Counted from the first letter of the stretch, positions 46,515-58,589 are shown. The stretch: 64,000 nt of DNA from Sipunculus nudus (GCA_026874595.1 CM049320.1:15854488-15918487), one strand, 5' to 3'. Program-made: numbers and translations. Notes: generated from the letters alone by a model not told the origin.

Positions 46515-46735
46515 AGTATCGGGTACAAGTACCACAACTTAGTACTCAGACTAGAACTTTCAAGTACATTTTTGGCAAGTACAAGTACAGTACAAGTACA
46601 GTACAAGTACCGTACAAGTACATGTACTGTACTTCGTAAAGTCCCTTAGCTATTGACAAGTACAAGTTCAGAATTTAAGGTGTACATAAGTACAAGTACA
46701 GGAGTCTGTCCTTAAGCACAAGTACAACTACTTAT
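46515..46735. repeat. Cluster of GTACAAGTAC words
   Basis: Overlapping copies of ACAAGTAC, CAGTAC and CATGTACTGTAC are concentrated at 46515-46630, with scattered ones to 46735. The word is nearly self-complementary around GTAC. It is a low-complexity, cryptic-simplicity region without coding potential. Confidence 0.75.
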
Positions 46736-47220
46736 ATCATTTAATTCATTAAGATAAAGAAAATGCACAAAATATTCTGATTGTTCTGTAATTATGTAAA
46801 ATAAACATATATATCTTTATTATTCACTGGATATATGACATGTAGCAGAATTAGGCTTCTGTGAGAACATTAAAGTGTTAATAATTAAGCTGCTTAAAAA
46901 TGCAGTTATAGCACAAAGTTGACTCTTCACTCTAAAGTTTGCACACAATATATCAACTGTGCCGCAAGCCCATATCAAATTGACCAAAACAAACATCAGT
47001 ACACAAAATGTACATGTATAACTAGGTAAGCCATTTGTAATGTGTTCATGAGTTGTCCAGGGATGTGTTTTGTATTATTGGGCTAGTCTTGGGTCTGCCT
47101 GAAATTCATCATCATTTCATTTTAGTACAGTTATACCAGTCATTTGAACGTCATATACTGATAGTTTTCCACTGTATGTTTATATTTTTAAAAGGCTGAA
47201 GAATGTCTTGATTGTAATGT
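46736..47220. other. Intergenic DNA, nothing recognised
   Basis: AT-rich unique-looking sequence. Confidence 0.4.
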
Positions 47221-47410
47221 CAGGCGTGGTTCAAGGATTTTTTGCAGGGAAGGGCCAACTGGTGTCCTGCATACAAGTTGTCTAAAAATGGACGTTGGTT
47301 CCAGAGCAGAGGGGGGTCTCGACCCCCAAAACCCACTGCCATGTATAATTTTTATCTATCGGGGGGGGGGGGGGCTGAACCCCAAAACCCTCCCTCTGGA
47401 TCCGCGCCTG
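47221..47410. mobile_element. MITE with GGATCC-type ends (copy 4)
   Basis: A 190-bp element starting 'caggcgtggttcaagga' and ending 'ctggatccgcgcctg', the most diverged of the four copies. Flanking 5-mers are 'aatgt' and 'aaggt', a target duplication with one mismatch. It contains a poly-G block like its relatives. Confidence 0.75.
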
Positions 47411-47589
47411 AAGGTAAATGTAGCAGATAAGGATTAATTATAACTGGGATGGAATTTTCTTATAAAAATAAAATTTATCATATCTGTTTCTCTTTGTCCA
47501 TTCCTACACTTTATACTGTCATTACAAACAACAAGACTTAAACTGTCATAATTATTCAACTGATTCACTGTTCTACAGGTGTTTAGAGA

Positions 47590-47873
47590 GAACATGCTTC
47601 AATCTGAACCAAGTCACTTCCCCAAAGCAGGGCCAAGTCTTGCTGTGACAGTATCAAATAAGCACTTGCAGACACTGCCTGAAATTCCATAACAAGCACC
47701 GTTACCTAAATTTTATGGGCCTGTCGCATCTTTGCTGAATGGGAATGACAAATCAAGGGTTCCTACTGTTTACAAACAAATGAAAGAGAAAGCTGCAGGT
47801 TTCTACATGCCTCTCTGTCCCACCAGTTATGAAAGGGCTAAGCAGTCATATGAAAACATTGGTATGTCATTTT
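47590..47873 (+). pseudogene. Remnant exon of an unidentified gene (SAMD3-like pattern), part 1
   Basis: A coding-like stretch reads ...PLPKFYGPVASLLNGNDKSR and KEKAAGFYMPLCPTSYERAK, then QSYENIG, and runs into a donor G|GTATGT at 47874. An in-frame stop lies upstream at about 47692, before LPKF. The order 'LPxF...Y...P..Y......I' just ahead of the YPSL motif in the next exon recalls the C-terminal half of SAMD3-like proteins common in molluscs and fish. The resemblance is from memory of the pattern only. The upstream stop suggests decay. Confidence 0.4.
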
Positions 47874-49095
47874 GTCCACAAATTCCACGAAAAAGTTTTA
47901 CTCTTGTTCACTTTAAGGTTTCTCTGTTGCATTTTCACTATACATGTTTTATTCCCCCCCCCCCTACTGCCATTAATGGACTCCTTATCTAAAGCTTTAA
48001 GTTCCTGAGGTTCTTAAGTTCTTATTTGTAGTTTCTTTTTTTAGAGGATGTAAACTATAGTCTGCATATAAAGTGGTATTGAAAACCTTGTAATAAATAT
48101 GACATCTGTCACAGACCTTTGATTAAATTTTATTTCTACAGCAACTAAGATCATATTACAGCCATAGGTAACTGCTGTGTTCTTATGTGAACATATATAT
48201 GCCAAAAGGGTTTATTTTTCACTCATTGGTGCTATTTAGGTTATTTTATCATTCACAAAATCTAAATGACCATTAATAATAGAACCTGGCTCTGACTGAG
48301 TTTGGAGGAGCAAAGTTGATGTTTCTAATGTTTATTTGATCCAATTTTAAACTGTTGTTCAGTGTGATGTCTCTAAGTTTTAAGGGGCTGAGAAATATTC
48401 CCTAACCTGTGGGATATTGTATGAAAAAAAAACCTGTTTAATGAGTGAAATTAGTCCCCCAACTATAGGAAGGATGACTATTAAAATGGCCTGTGTCTAT
48501 CTGTCCATCTGTCCATCCTAACATCCAGCCTTTCCTTACCAATTATCTTTGAAACCCCTGCTGCTTTCTTCACCATAATTTATAGACATATTCACCACTT
48601 GACTGACATGTGGTTATTGCCTGCAAGTTGCGCTACTTATGTTGAACTACATGTTCTGCAATCCAAAAAGATGTTTTCATCTTTCTGTCAGATATGTCTG
48701 TACATGAGATTACTGTGGCCTTCTAATTTCATACGTTTTTTTAGAGCAAGTAAAATTAAATGAATATTAATTTGAATGCAGTTATTTTGAAAATAATGTT
48801 TCCTGAATCCACAGAACTTTGAACTTTATGATTAAGAAGTAATATGATTTTGCATGTTTGCATATATGGTGCAACATCTGTTACCTTTTAATGCACAGGT
48901 TTAAAATCACACAAGAATGATTCCTACATGGTCCTTGTTCAAACTTGTTTGAATGGTTCTGGTTCATTGATTTTTAGCTGGTTTATTCTGGTTCATAAGC
49001 TGAACTCAGTCATATGCAGTTAAGAGCTCATTTCAGGCCTTGGTAATTTGTTTGGTAAGACACATACAAGTTTTCTTGACTTTGCTTTTCACAGG

Positions 49096-49430
49096 GAAAA
49101 TGATGACAATAAAATACCCATCTTTGAAAATGGAGGACAAAAGCAGTTGGCAGTTCCTCAACATTAATTATCTGCTAAAATAAGGAACAATTGAAGTCAT
49201 CAAAAGGAAAAAATGAAGAAACTGAATACAGCTTGTGATAAATACCCAGCGAAAAAAACCCAAAGCTTTTGTCAACTGCAAGTTTGGAGGAGTGAGCTTC
49301 ACAAACAGAAGAAGAGGAGCTTGAGGTGGAAGATATTATTCAGAAATTTATGGCAGAAAAAAATGAAAGTTCAACTCGATATGGGGAAGTGATAAAAATG
49401 GCAAAGGGAAACATTTGAACATCATAAGAT
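49096..49430 (+). pseudogene. Remnant exon of the same gene, part 2
   Basis: The acceptor 'gcttttcacag' is followed by GGAAAATG. Joining to the previous exon in phase 1 gives IGKMMTIKYPSLKMEDKSSW, then QFLN, a good continuation (a KYP-L-W block). The frame then stops at about 49180. A shifted frame continues LSAKIRNN and, further on, EELEVEDIIQKFMAEKNESS. Several stops and shifts are present, so this is a degraded gene or retrocopy remnant. Protein identity is uncertain. Confidence 0.4.
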
Positions 49431-51235
49431 TGGATATGTTTAATAAGCCATCAACACAAATTACACTCAGCATACTGTTTGTAGAAAACGTGAAATGGAA
49501 ATGCTTGGATACAGGGAAGAAATTTCAAAGACAACTTTATGAAATTCATGAGTAAAAATGAGAATTTCCACAACATAGGCTGTGATCTAAAGAAAGAAGC
49601 AGCCATGTTGGAGCTGCTTAAAATAGCAGAGGTTTCCCACAGAGGATAAAGAAGAAAGAAGGAGGTGATAACATTTCTAAAATGTGTAATTTGTCTTATA
49701 TATATATATTTTTTTTTTGCATTTACCTGCACTTATTCTGATTACACTAAATCTAGCTTTTTAGCTCCACTGACTAGAAGTCAGCTGAGCTGTTGGATGG
49801 TCCAGCGTCAGTCGGCCATCTGTCCTTCTGTCCGTCCATCTGTGTATCCTTCAGTTTTTCATTGTATTGTGGGGGGTGGGGGTCTAGAGTATGAGTGCCT
49901 TTTCAGTTGATTGAAGATCTGTATTTGCATTATGTCATTTGAATTCTAGCAATTCTGTTAAACTTAACTGTTTTATAAATTATAATATAAACTTAAATCT
50001 TTGAGTTCACTGTTGCCTCCTTGCATATTTATTATATTTATTGCAAACTTTCCATTGCTCTATTGGGCCAATATAATATATAAACATACCTTCTTGACTA
50101 GCCCAACCTTTCTTCTACTTTGTTGTTAGTAAAACAGAGCCACATCTTTTGTTGCTATGTACAATCAAAATGTATGGATGGAAGGAACAAATCCAAAATT
50201 GATAGATTTTATGCTGGGCAGTTTATTTGCCTCATTACAGAGTGAATCAACTGAAATGACTCACGAGATTAATTCTTCTTTGCTAGCATAAACACATTGG
50301 GATTAACACTAGATCATACACGTTGCCTACGAGCCATGATACTCTGAATTTGAAATGTTCAAGAGACTCAGGGGGTCTTTCATCCTTTTAAATAGAACAT
50401 AGTAATAGGTAGCAATGAAATAAAATTGTGAACTTGAAAATATCATTTCAGCTGTAGGCATGCATAAGTGGCACTACCACAGAGTGGTTTACATATAGGA
50501 AAGTGAAATATACCATTATGGATCACAGGAGGGTTAGCAAGGGGTTCACATGAACCTGGTAGGCTTTACCCCAAGTTTCAGTTGGGTACTCATTGCAATG
50601 AACACAGTATGAAGTTCTTAGCAGGTAGCTTTGTAACAATGCAAAACATGTACATGTTTGACTTGGTGTATAACTCTTCAGTTTGTAATATGTAAATTGT
50701 TCTTGAAATGTATATTGTGTTAGCAAGCCCTTTAACATATTTGCCAAAACAATGCCTGCTCTGGCTATAGAGCCCTACAGTAATAAATAATTAAAGACAG
50801 ATTTGCTGTGGTAAGCAGATATACTTTAAAACCTCATTTACTTGATTACTAATTAGGAACAGAGTGATTGATTACAGTTGTTCAGACTCTAGGGCCCCTT
50901 TCAGCCCCTGCTCACAGAAAAGACTTTCATAGGTGGCACTGTCTATAGTTCAAATGATCATTATCCTGTAAAATTAGGTGCTCATGACTGCAGCAATTCC
51001 TGAGATATTGGTTAACAGACATCATATTATGTATGCGAACACTTCCTAAAAAATGTTATCAGCAAAATATAAAATTATATTTCCAAGTTTGATTATGCTA
51101 GGCCTAGGCCTTGTCAGGTTTATGCCCTTTTAACAGATGATTGCCACAGAAAGCGCCGTTAGTGGAGCCCAGTTGACTCGGAAAGTGACCACTATTGCTT
51201 GTTGCATTTGAGTTTCTTTTCTTTCTTTTTTTTAG
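49431..51235. other. Non-coding sequence with repeat fragments
   Basis: At 49755-49860 a fragment 'agctccactgactagaagtc' with CTGTCC/GTCCATC words resembles the start of the dispersed repeats seen at 51.9 kb. The rest shows no supported gene. Confidence 0.45.
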
Positions 51236-51380
51236 GAGAAAATATCACAAGACTCTCTGACATCAGATACCAGTGAGGAACCGAGTTCAGTTTTCATTGT
51301 TGATAAAGGAATGGTCAGAACAAGCGTTAATTTGGGAGATGGAAATCAGATCAATCTGATCCAGAAAGGATGTGTGTCCT
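51236..51380 (+). other. Possible terminal exon of unknown gene
   Basis: After a strong acceptor ('ctttctttcttttttttag') the sequence stays open for 48 codons: EKISQDSLTSDTSEEPSSVF, IVDKGMVRTSVNLGDGNQIN, then LIQKGCVS and a TAG stop. It could be a last exon of the 47.6-49.4 kb gene remnant. No family is recognised, and the match of a polypyrimidine tract to an open frame may be chance. Confidence 0.3.
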
Positions 51381-51887
51381 AGATGAGCTTTCTTTTTCTT
51401 GGATGGTATTACATCCTTAACCTCACATATCCACTACCAAACATGCAAATGTTGAATTTGCTTCACTTGTCCTTCGTGGGAACTTCTTCTTCAAGGCAAA
51501 GTCTACAGGTTATAAGCAGCCTGCGTCTATGCTAAAATGACTTCATTACAACTCTACCCTAATATATCTGATGTTGTAGATTACAGTGTGATACAAAGCT
51601 GTGTTGTAAGTAGTTTGCAACAGTGCTGAAATTGCAATTTTATATTGAATAAGGGCCTGATTTCTGGTATGTGAATGTTATTAGGAGTAGTTATGGCTTT
51701 TTTTCTCCAAAAACATTAAACACTTTACATTGGTAAAGCATATAAGAACTCTAGTAATTCACTTTTTGTGAAGTTTGTCAGTTAGATTGATGTTTTTCCT
51801 TGGTATGAGCATAGTGATATAAAGTAAATCAATGAAACTTACAGCCGCAGGTAAAAACGACCCTTGAAATGTAACCCTTTTTTAGCC

Positions 51888-52625
51888 TTCAGCCCTTAGG
51901 CTGATGGGTTATTGTCGTCACCCAAGCTGTCCGTCCGTCCGGCGTCCGTTAACTTTACCTTGTGAGCGGGATATGTTGAAAAGGATTCACCGTCAGAATT
52001 TTATTTCCTCGGTAAAGATGTACATCGACAAAATCAAGGTCAAGTTCGAAGATTGGTAACCTTGACCTATTTTTCTACATTTTAGAGCTGATTATAGAAA
52101 AAAAACTTAAATGCTTATTACTCAGGAACCATTTGGGTTTTTTTTACAAAACTTACTACGACTATTGGGACTGATAGTCAGTACCTGCTTCACAAGTTTG
52201 GTGGCGTCACCTACAGTTTCTGATTTTTAATGAATTTTTATCGGATTTTTCAACCTTTGGCTTGTGAGCGGGATATCTCTAAAAAGATTCATCATAGGAA
52301 TTTTATTTTTTCGGTGAAGATGTATATTGACAAAATCTCAGTCAAGTTTGAAGATGCGTGATCTTGACCAACTTTTCAAGGTCGCAGAGCTTATAATAGA
52401 ATAAAACTTAGAAGCTTATTTCTCAGGAACCATTGGGTGGATTTTCACAATACTTACTATGATCATAGGTACTGATGGTCTGTAAATTCTGCACAAGTTT
52501 GGGGGTGCCCCCTACAATTTCTAATTTTTAATGAATTTTTCTTTGATTTTTTTATGTTGGCCTTATGAGCGGGATATCTCTAAAAGGATTCACAATAGGA
52601 ATTTTATTTCTTTGGTGAAGTAGTT
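51888..52625. repeat. Dispersed repeat with ~310-bp internal units
   Basis: It starts with 'cttaggctgatgggttattg' and CGTCCGTCCGG words. Near-identical segments 'tgtgagcgggatat' recur at 51962, 52264 and 52566 (periods about 302 bp), each followed by 'aaaaggattcac' and 'gaattttatttc'. Each unit carries TTGACC words and a variant of the GGTGGCGCCACC palindrome (52199, 52502). It is a relative of the repeats at 7.2-8.7 and 10.3-11.8 kb. Confidence 0.8.
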
Positions 52626-53156
52626 CAGTTAAATATTTCTTTCATAGGACAGTCTTTGCAAAAGATAAATTGATACACATAATTATCTTACTCAGTCTGT
52701 ATATATCTCTTTTTATCTTTTTTTTTATTTATAAAGTTAGTCAAAGGTAGATAACAGTCTGACCATTCTTATAGGTGTTAACATTTTCATCCTTACAAGA
52801 AGCAACTAAAACATATGTTTAATTTGCACCCATATTAAGTAATTTCTTAACTTCATAAAAACCATCAGTTATTATTGCCATGAAATACTTTGAGGTAAAT
52901 GTTTAATTCTCATGATGCATCAGTATTTAAAACATTTACTTTATTATGGGCTCAATAGCTTACAAATATAGATTAGTTTAAAGAAAATCAGAGATATAAT
53001 TATGAAGGAAATTCTGTTTAGGTTTGTTCTTTGAGTTTATGTATCCATGCATGTACCTCCGTTCGGCATATACAAGCATACAATCAGCATAATGGCTTCA
53101 GCTTTTGTTCATATGATGATTTACATTATAAAGTATGTTGGCACATGTATATTAAT
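52626..53156. other. Intergenic DNA, nothing recognised
   Basis: AT-rich, with no supported gene or repeat. Confidence 0.4.
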
Positions 53157-53658
53157 AGATGCAGAAAAAAAAGTATCCCGAGTTTTAGCTTTTAAAATGT
53201 GTTCTGGGTGTTTCGAAAAGAGAGACAACTACATGTTTCAAGCCACAGGTGTTTTAAAACCGAGACGTCTGTAACACGTCTTAAGACACGTCAGCTTTTA
53301 AAACGTCTTTTTGGTGTTTCGAAAATCGAGACAATGACATGTTTCAGGTCACTGGTGTTTTAAAACCGAAATGTCTGAAACGTCTCTCAAGACGCGTTAA
53401 AGGATGACATGTTTGAATTTTCAAACATGTTGGAAGAAACATGTCTCAATCTTTTGGTGTCTCAACATGTTTCTCTTTGAAACATGTTTTGGTGAAACAT
53501 GTTTAATACAGAAACGTCATCTTTTTTAAACATATTTTACACATATTTAAAACGGCTATATCGTGTGAAACGGCAAATCACGAAAGACATTTTTCGAAAA
53601 GTGGGACAAGCTGGTGTTTCTCATTAAAACACGAAACATGTCCTCGGCTTTTACAGTG
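53157..53658. mobile_element. MITE-like block built from AAACATGTTT/AAACGTCT words
   Basis: From about 53205 to 53650 the words ACATGTTT, AAACATGT, GAAACGTC and TTTTAAAAC recur on both strands, allowing extensive self-pairing. The right end '...cctcggcttttacagtg' is followed by TA and resembles CACTGTAAAA termini of Tc1/mariner-type MITEs when reversed. The left end ('gcagaaaaaaaagtatcccg') is a poor match, so the border and class are tentative. Confidence 0.5.
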
Positions 53659-53773
53659 TATCAAAAGTAAAATGGTGCATATAAACAGTAATAATAGCAC
53701 CCCACCGGTGCCTAATCAGCATAACGGCCGAATCTCGAAAGACTTTCAGAGGCTGCCTCTGATGTTATAACGG

Positions 53774-54010
53774 CTGGTTATAATTTATGGATTATTTCTA
53801 ATTCCCGTGCATATATAACCTGAATTTCAGCAGAATAAAAAAATAATTAAACGAAATAAAAAATATGTTTAAGAAAATATGCAAAGTAGAAGAAATCTTG
53901 TTGAATACATAAAACAATATACGATCAATAAATTTACAGACTTGATGCCAATACATTGACGCAAAGTACCGAAACTGGCATGATGGCTAAAAGTGCCTAT
54001 TAATACCATA
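53774..54010. repeat. Dispersed module X
   Basis: The part 53774-53915 is the reverse complement of 39318-39455 ('ataatttatggattatttct', 'aagaaatcttgttgaatac'). The part 53895-54010 resembles 42985-43110 in the lectin-like intron, and 53774-53830 resembles 41990-42055 in the same orientation. It is thus a repeat with at least three partial copies in this window. Confidence 0.65.
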
Positions 54011-54039
54011 CCTTTGGAATAAACATGTTTGCTTGTACA

Positions 54040-54530
54040 TTCACAAACGTATTCGATTGTTATACTTCTTCCCATGAAACTTAATGTTAAGACTACCGAT
54101 TATATACAACATTATCGTTGTTATAGGCTGTTGTCCCTTTGCCGAAACGTTTTCCGTGTGACTGGGACCACGTCTCAATGTAGTCCCACTCAGGTCCATA
54201 TATAAATGTATATGTATACTGGGTCATGAAATCACGCCAGTCTGGGGAAGCTAACATAAGGGAGTGGCCACTTTATTTTTATATCATATCAACGATCTCC
54301 GACAGAGGAGTTTCTGAATGAAGTTCCCAGCAACTGGATCACTAGGGGTCGATATTGTTGTAAACAGAGGCTGCGACGTCGGCGGATAATGCCATCACTT
54401 TGTTCTCAGTGCAAGATATTTTGCGTAAAGAAAAGAAAACATCTAAAATAAAAAAAAGTTTATATTATTGTGTTACTTTACTAATGTTTCAGAAAACCAT
54501 TTCATTCACTAGAATTTTCCCAGCTTGACC
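54040..54530 (+). repeat. Dispersed module Z, second copy
   Basis: Direct-orientation relative of 20330-20890 in the sulfotransferase intron. Shared words include 'caacgatctcc', 'aactggatcac', and 'agtgcaa' + 'atatttt'. It is non-coding. Confidence 0.7.
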
Positions 54531-55250
54531 CTGAGCATAGCAGGGCACACAGCAAACCTCCATCGATTTGCCCTAGCTATTCTTCATAACTACTGTGCTA
54601 GGTGTCATCTTTCAGACGTTTAAATGAATTATCCCGAAAAGTGAGTGTTCATCTGTTTATCAGTCAAAAGTGCGTCAGCTACTGTTATTACTAATGTGTT
54701 GTCAGGTGAATAAATGATGGGCAGGTCCGTGTGTTTCTTGACTGAGTGATCATTAAGGCAAAAAAGTTATGGTTCTCGGCATTTTTTTTCAGAAATCAGA
54801 AAAAAAACTTTTTTGGTGTTGTTTCGATAAAAATATCATATGATCAGGGAAAAGTATGATGATAACACAGTATTTTCTTAAATAGACATAAAACACTACA
54901 TAACAAAGTAAAACTCATCAAAATAACATTAATTTATCTTCTTTAAAGATGAAAATTAAAATAAAAAATTTTGATGTGGGGGTTAAATTTGACGCGGTTG
55001 GTGTCTGAGAACTTTACCTTTTATATATTTTTTTGCAAACTAAGCTATACAATGTCGTTAGTCGTATAGTTAGAGGACTTTAAATTCTCGCAAGGCCAAG
55101 GATCTATCTGGTCAGAATTAAAATAAACCAAATGCTTTTATAGATAGAGATTTTGAAACCATGTGACAAATACAGGGAAATTTAGATAAAGGAAAATATT
55201 GTTAAGCACGATCAGGGATGTAAATTAAGTGGTGCTGTAACAGATAATTC
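54515..55250 (+). repeat. Dispersed module Y, copy 2
   Basis: Direct-orientation relative of 39460-39985, joined directly to module Z. It is longer than copy 1 by about 200 bp because of an AT-rich insert near 54760-55000. Confidence 0.75.
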
Positions 55251-56340
55251 TACCTTGAACGGTAATTTCATTACATTTCATGTTGTTACGGAACCTAATA
55301 TCAACAGATTTCGTATACGTGATGAACATAAAGTTTGTAATGGAGATAAAAAAATCAGATTCTATAACACTAGACAGCGTGAAATGTCTAGGGGAATGAA
55401 GGCAGTGGTTTTTTGTTAACAAATAACTATTATTTAATCTAAAAATCAACCCTAACATTACAATACACTAATCAATACAATTACACAGTATAACAACAGT
55501 ATAACAGCAAATCAATACAATCACACAGTAAATTAAACAAAGTGCACAGCTACAAGTCCTTTAAAATGTATAAACCGAATGAACAGTTCACATAAATCTT
55601 CTCAGAGAATAACAGTACAATTTAATGAGACAGGCGGCACTAAATTGTATAGAATTAAAAGAATCCCTGAAATTACTGGATAATCGGATAGGTCCCACAA
55701 CTGACTAACACGCTTCCGTGTCCGCTGGAATATTTTCTCACCTCTCTCCCGGCTTTAAAACACAGCCTCTTTATATAACTTTTCACCTCAAGCCGAGAAC
55801 TTTCTATTTCTCGAACATAATAAACACGCTCAAAGAACATACTAGAACAAAGAACGCTGTGTATCTACACACCAGGGTTCAACCAATGCGGATTAAACCG
55901 AGCCTGCAACATCCAGTCAGGCGAGGCCGCTACAACACGAGCTACGCGTGGCACACAAACCAAATGTCAACAACGCATGGAGCACCCCCGCGCACAATAA
56001 AGGAAACACATGCAAACCCGCTGCACACAATAAAAACAATGTATTATATAATAAAAAGAAAATAGCCTCATTCGGGGAATCGAACATTCCACCTTTAGTC
56101 GCGTTATAATAATGCAAAGAAACGTAAATTAATGAACAGAAACGTTAAATAATACCAAAACACGTAACATAATACCGATATAACATGAAGAATACTACAG
56201 TGTTAGCTTATATAGATATATAACTTATGAAACTGCTTGATTCATTATCTTTAGGGAAAAGCTTTAAGACGAAGTTAGTTGGTTTTTATAATGGGTTAAT
56301 ATATTTATTTTGACTAAATGTAATTAACATAGAAATTTAA

Positions 56341-56590
56341 GGAGATCAATGTGTACCATAACGGCACGAGTGAACTTGTTCTATCATCGGTTGAACGTAT
56401 GATGCCAGATGACACATGTCTATCGTTCAGCGTTCTTGGTGGCGGGAGACCCGTAGGGAGAGAATCCGACACAAAACGACACCTGTCAGCAAGCCCCAGA
56501 ACCAGTAGACGTGTATCAGCTGACGTCATATCTGGTGGACAGCTGTTAACAGAATCCTCGGTCAGGGTTACGCGGATTGCCCGTGAGAAA
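56341..56590 (+). pseudogene. PAN-domain exon fragment, right-arm copy
   Basis: Encodes VYHNGTSELVLSSVERMMPD, then DTCLSFSVLGGGRPVGRESD, TKRHLSASPRTSRRVSADVI and SGGQLLTESSVRVTRIARE. This is nearly the same as the 3' part of the exon at 43960-44197, but the Cys before E-L is replaced by Ser. It lacks the N-terminal CxxxC half and the lectin exons. The donor-like site is CCC|GTGAGA. The frame is still open, so the copy is younger or less eroded than the left one. Confidence 0.8.
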
Positions 56591-57009
56591 CACAAAATAT
56601 CTCTAGAACTTGAATAAAAATAAAAGTAACAGACAAAGCTAAAAAGTAAAGAGACAGCTAGCTGTCATATCATCGGTTGACACCATGGTAACATCTTATT
56701 TAAAAGCAGTACATTGTATTAACAAATAAAGTAAACTTACATAAGCGCAAACAGAAGGGACAGCAGCATAATATAAATACTAAAAAAAATAATAAAATAT
56801 GTACAATGTTATAAATATTATTGTATGGTAGGATTAGCTTATTAGACTAGCTCGGATATTTAACTGTCATGACTAGGTCGTCGTCCCTGTCATCATGGCT
56901 AGGGATTCAGTCACTGGCTGAAGACAGGTTGAGACGTACCCTTAGATTCCTGCTACAAATACCTTGATTTTAACATATTCATTTAAACAGGATTACAAAA
57001 GTAGCCTAT

Positions 57010-57345
57010 TTGGCTATATAATTGCTCTCCTGCACATATATAACATATAGATCAAACATGAAGAGACAGCTAATATGATTGCTCTCCTGTACATGTATAA
57101 CATATAGAAGAAACATGAAGAGACAGCTAATATGATTGCTCTCCTGAACATGTATAACATATAGAACAAACATGAAGAGACAGCTAATATAATTGCTCTC
57201 CTGTACACATATAACATATAGAGCAAACATGGAGAGACAGCTAATATGATTGCTCTCCTGTACAAATATATCATATAGAGCAAACATGAAGAGACAGCTT
57301 ATATGATTGCTCTCCTGCACATATATAACCTATAGAGCGAATATG
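57010..57345. repeat. 57-bp tandem repeat, about five copies, right arm only
   Basis: Units of the form 'catgaagagacagctaatat' + 'gattgctctcctgtacat' + 'ataacatatag', e.g. 'catg' at 57057 and 57114. The left arm has a single copy at the corresponding place. 57 is divisible by three, so minus-strand frames stay open and give false repeat peptides. Confidence 0.9.
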
Positions 57346-57597
57346 AAGAGGCGGCACACGAGTAACTTATACATTATGTTTACTGCGCGAGCAAGCAAAT
57401 TTAAATAAGACCGTGACATGCATATGAAGCCTCGTATAAATTATAGGGCTTATAAAATTACATATTTGGGTGCTGACACATAAACTCTAAAGTCATGAAT
57501 TGCATGACTGTTTACTAATAATTCTTTTTCATCTTCCTACTTTAGGACACCAAAACGATTGGTGCATTTTAAATACTTTATAATTATATTACCTAAT

Positions 57598-58017
57598 CTA
57601 CCTTGGAAATGCCATTGGTACATTTTTACAAGTGAGCAGCATTAGTACCAAGCAGCTATTTCTTTCATTGTTGTTGGCAACATAATTTATAAAGATTAGT
57701 GGCTGATTGTCAAATTTCTTATATAGTGACTTGATATCACTGAACAGTTTCTCTCTGGTTTTAATATAATTTGTGCGTTTTAACATATAGTGTTCTATAC
57801 TCTTCTGTTCCAAATCGCAATTACAATATGGGGTATCGGATTTCTCTATACTGAATAGGTACTGATTCAAGGGACAAGCATGGTATTTTAGTCTGTTAAG
57901 TATTATCTCAAAGTATCTACTCTTTATATGTAAAGACAAGTGTGTTGAATATTGATTTAAGTGTTTGTTTAACTTATTCTTGAATGTTTCAGTATAAGCA
58001 ATGCTTCGAGTTGTCAA
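57598..58017 (-). pseudogene. LINE B C-terminal region (right)
   Basis: An open 139 codons, from TTRSIAYTETFKNKLNKHLN to CKNVPMAFPR. It includes a Cys cluster (PYCNCDLEQKSIEHYMLKR) typical of the end of jockey/CR1-like polyproteins. It is the longest intact C-terminal piece of LINE B in the window. Confidence 0.75.
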
Positions 58018-58121
58018 TGGTAGTTTATTTCATTATTACAGGCAGTTGGTAGAAAAGACTCCTTCGCTTTACTGTACTTAAAAATGGGAGATTTTACATT
58101 ATGCGCATTTCTAAATTTATA

Positions 58122-58589
58122 TTACCAGTGTTGAGATACTATGTGTGGTATTAGGCTGATAAGGTACCTTGGTGCATGACCATTCATCATGTGATGGAAC
58201 GTTGTTATGATCATGAATTCCCTGCGTTTTTGTAATGATGGCCATCCTATGTCTGTTAACATTTTTATTGTTGGTTTAGTTGTTAAAGCTCTAGTACAAA
58301 TGAGTGCTGCCTGCCTCTGTATACTTTCCATTTGGTTCTGTTGCTGTGCAGAGCATTTCATAAATATTTGACAACCATATTCCAAAATGGGACGGACCAT
58401 AGCCTTATACATACGATTTAGTATTTTCATTACGAAATGAAATTTATAATATTTAAGGATCCTCAGGCATTTAGCTGCTTTGAGACAGATGTTATTTATA
58501 GATTCGTACCAAGACAAAGTTCCATTGATTTTAAAACTGAGATGAGTTAAGTTGTCTGATTGTTTGGGGATTTTCCTATTTAAATACAA
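58122..58589 (-). pseudogene. LINE B post-RT domain (right)
   Basis: An open 155 codons with the post-RT 'thumb/connection' layout: LGxxI-like block (TLSWYESINNICLKAAKCLR), then RMYKAMVRPILEYGCQIFMK and MESIQRQAALICTRALTTKP. The order V-R-P-I-L-E-Y-G and the later RRxFM are hallmarks of jockey/CR1-type LINE proteins. Upstream RT palm sequence (SKAFDRV and YADD-type segments, 58750-59050) is in other frames. Confidence 0.8.

Noticed and set aside
57006-57320. Repeat protein ORFs of about 100 codons on the minus strand
   Set aside because: They are translations of the 57-bp tandem repeat. The left arm with one unit has no such ORF.
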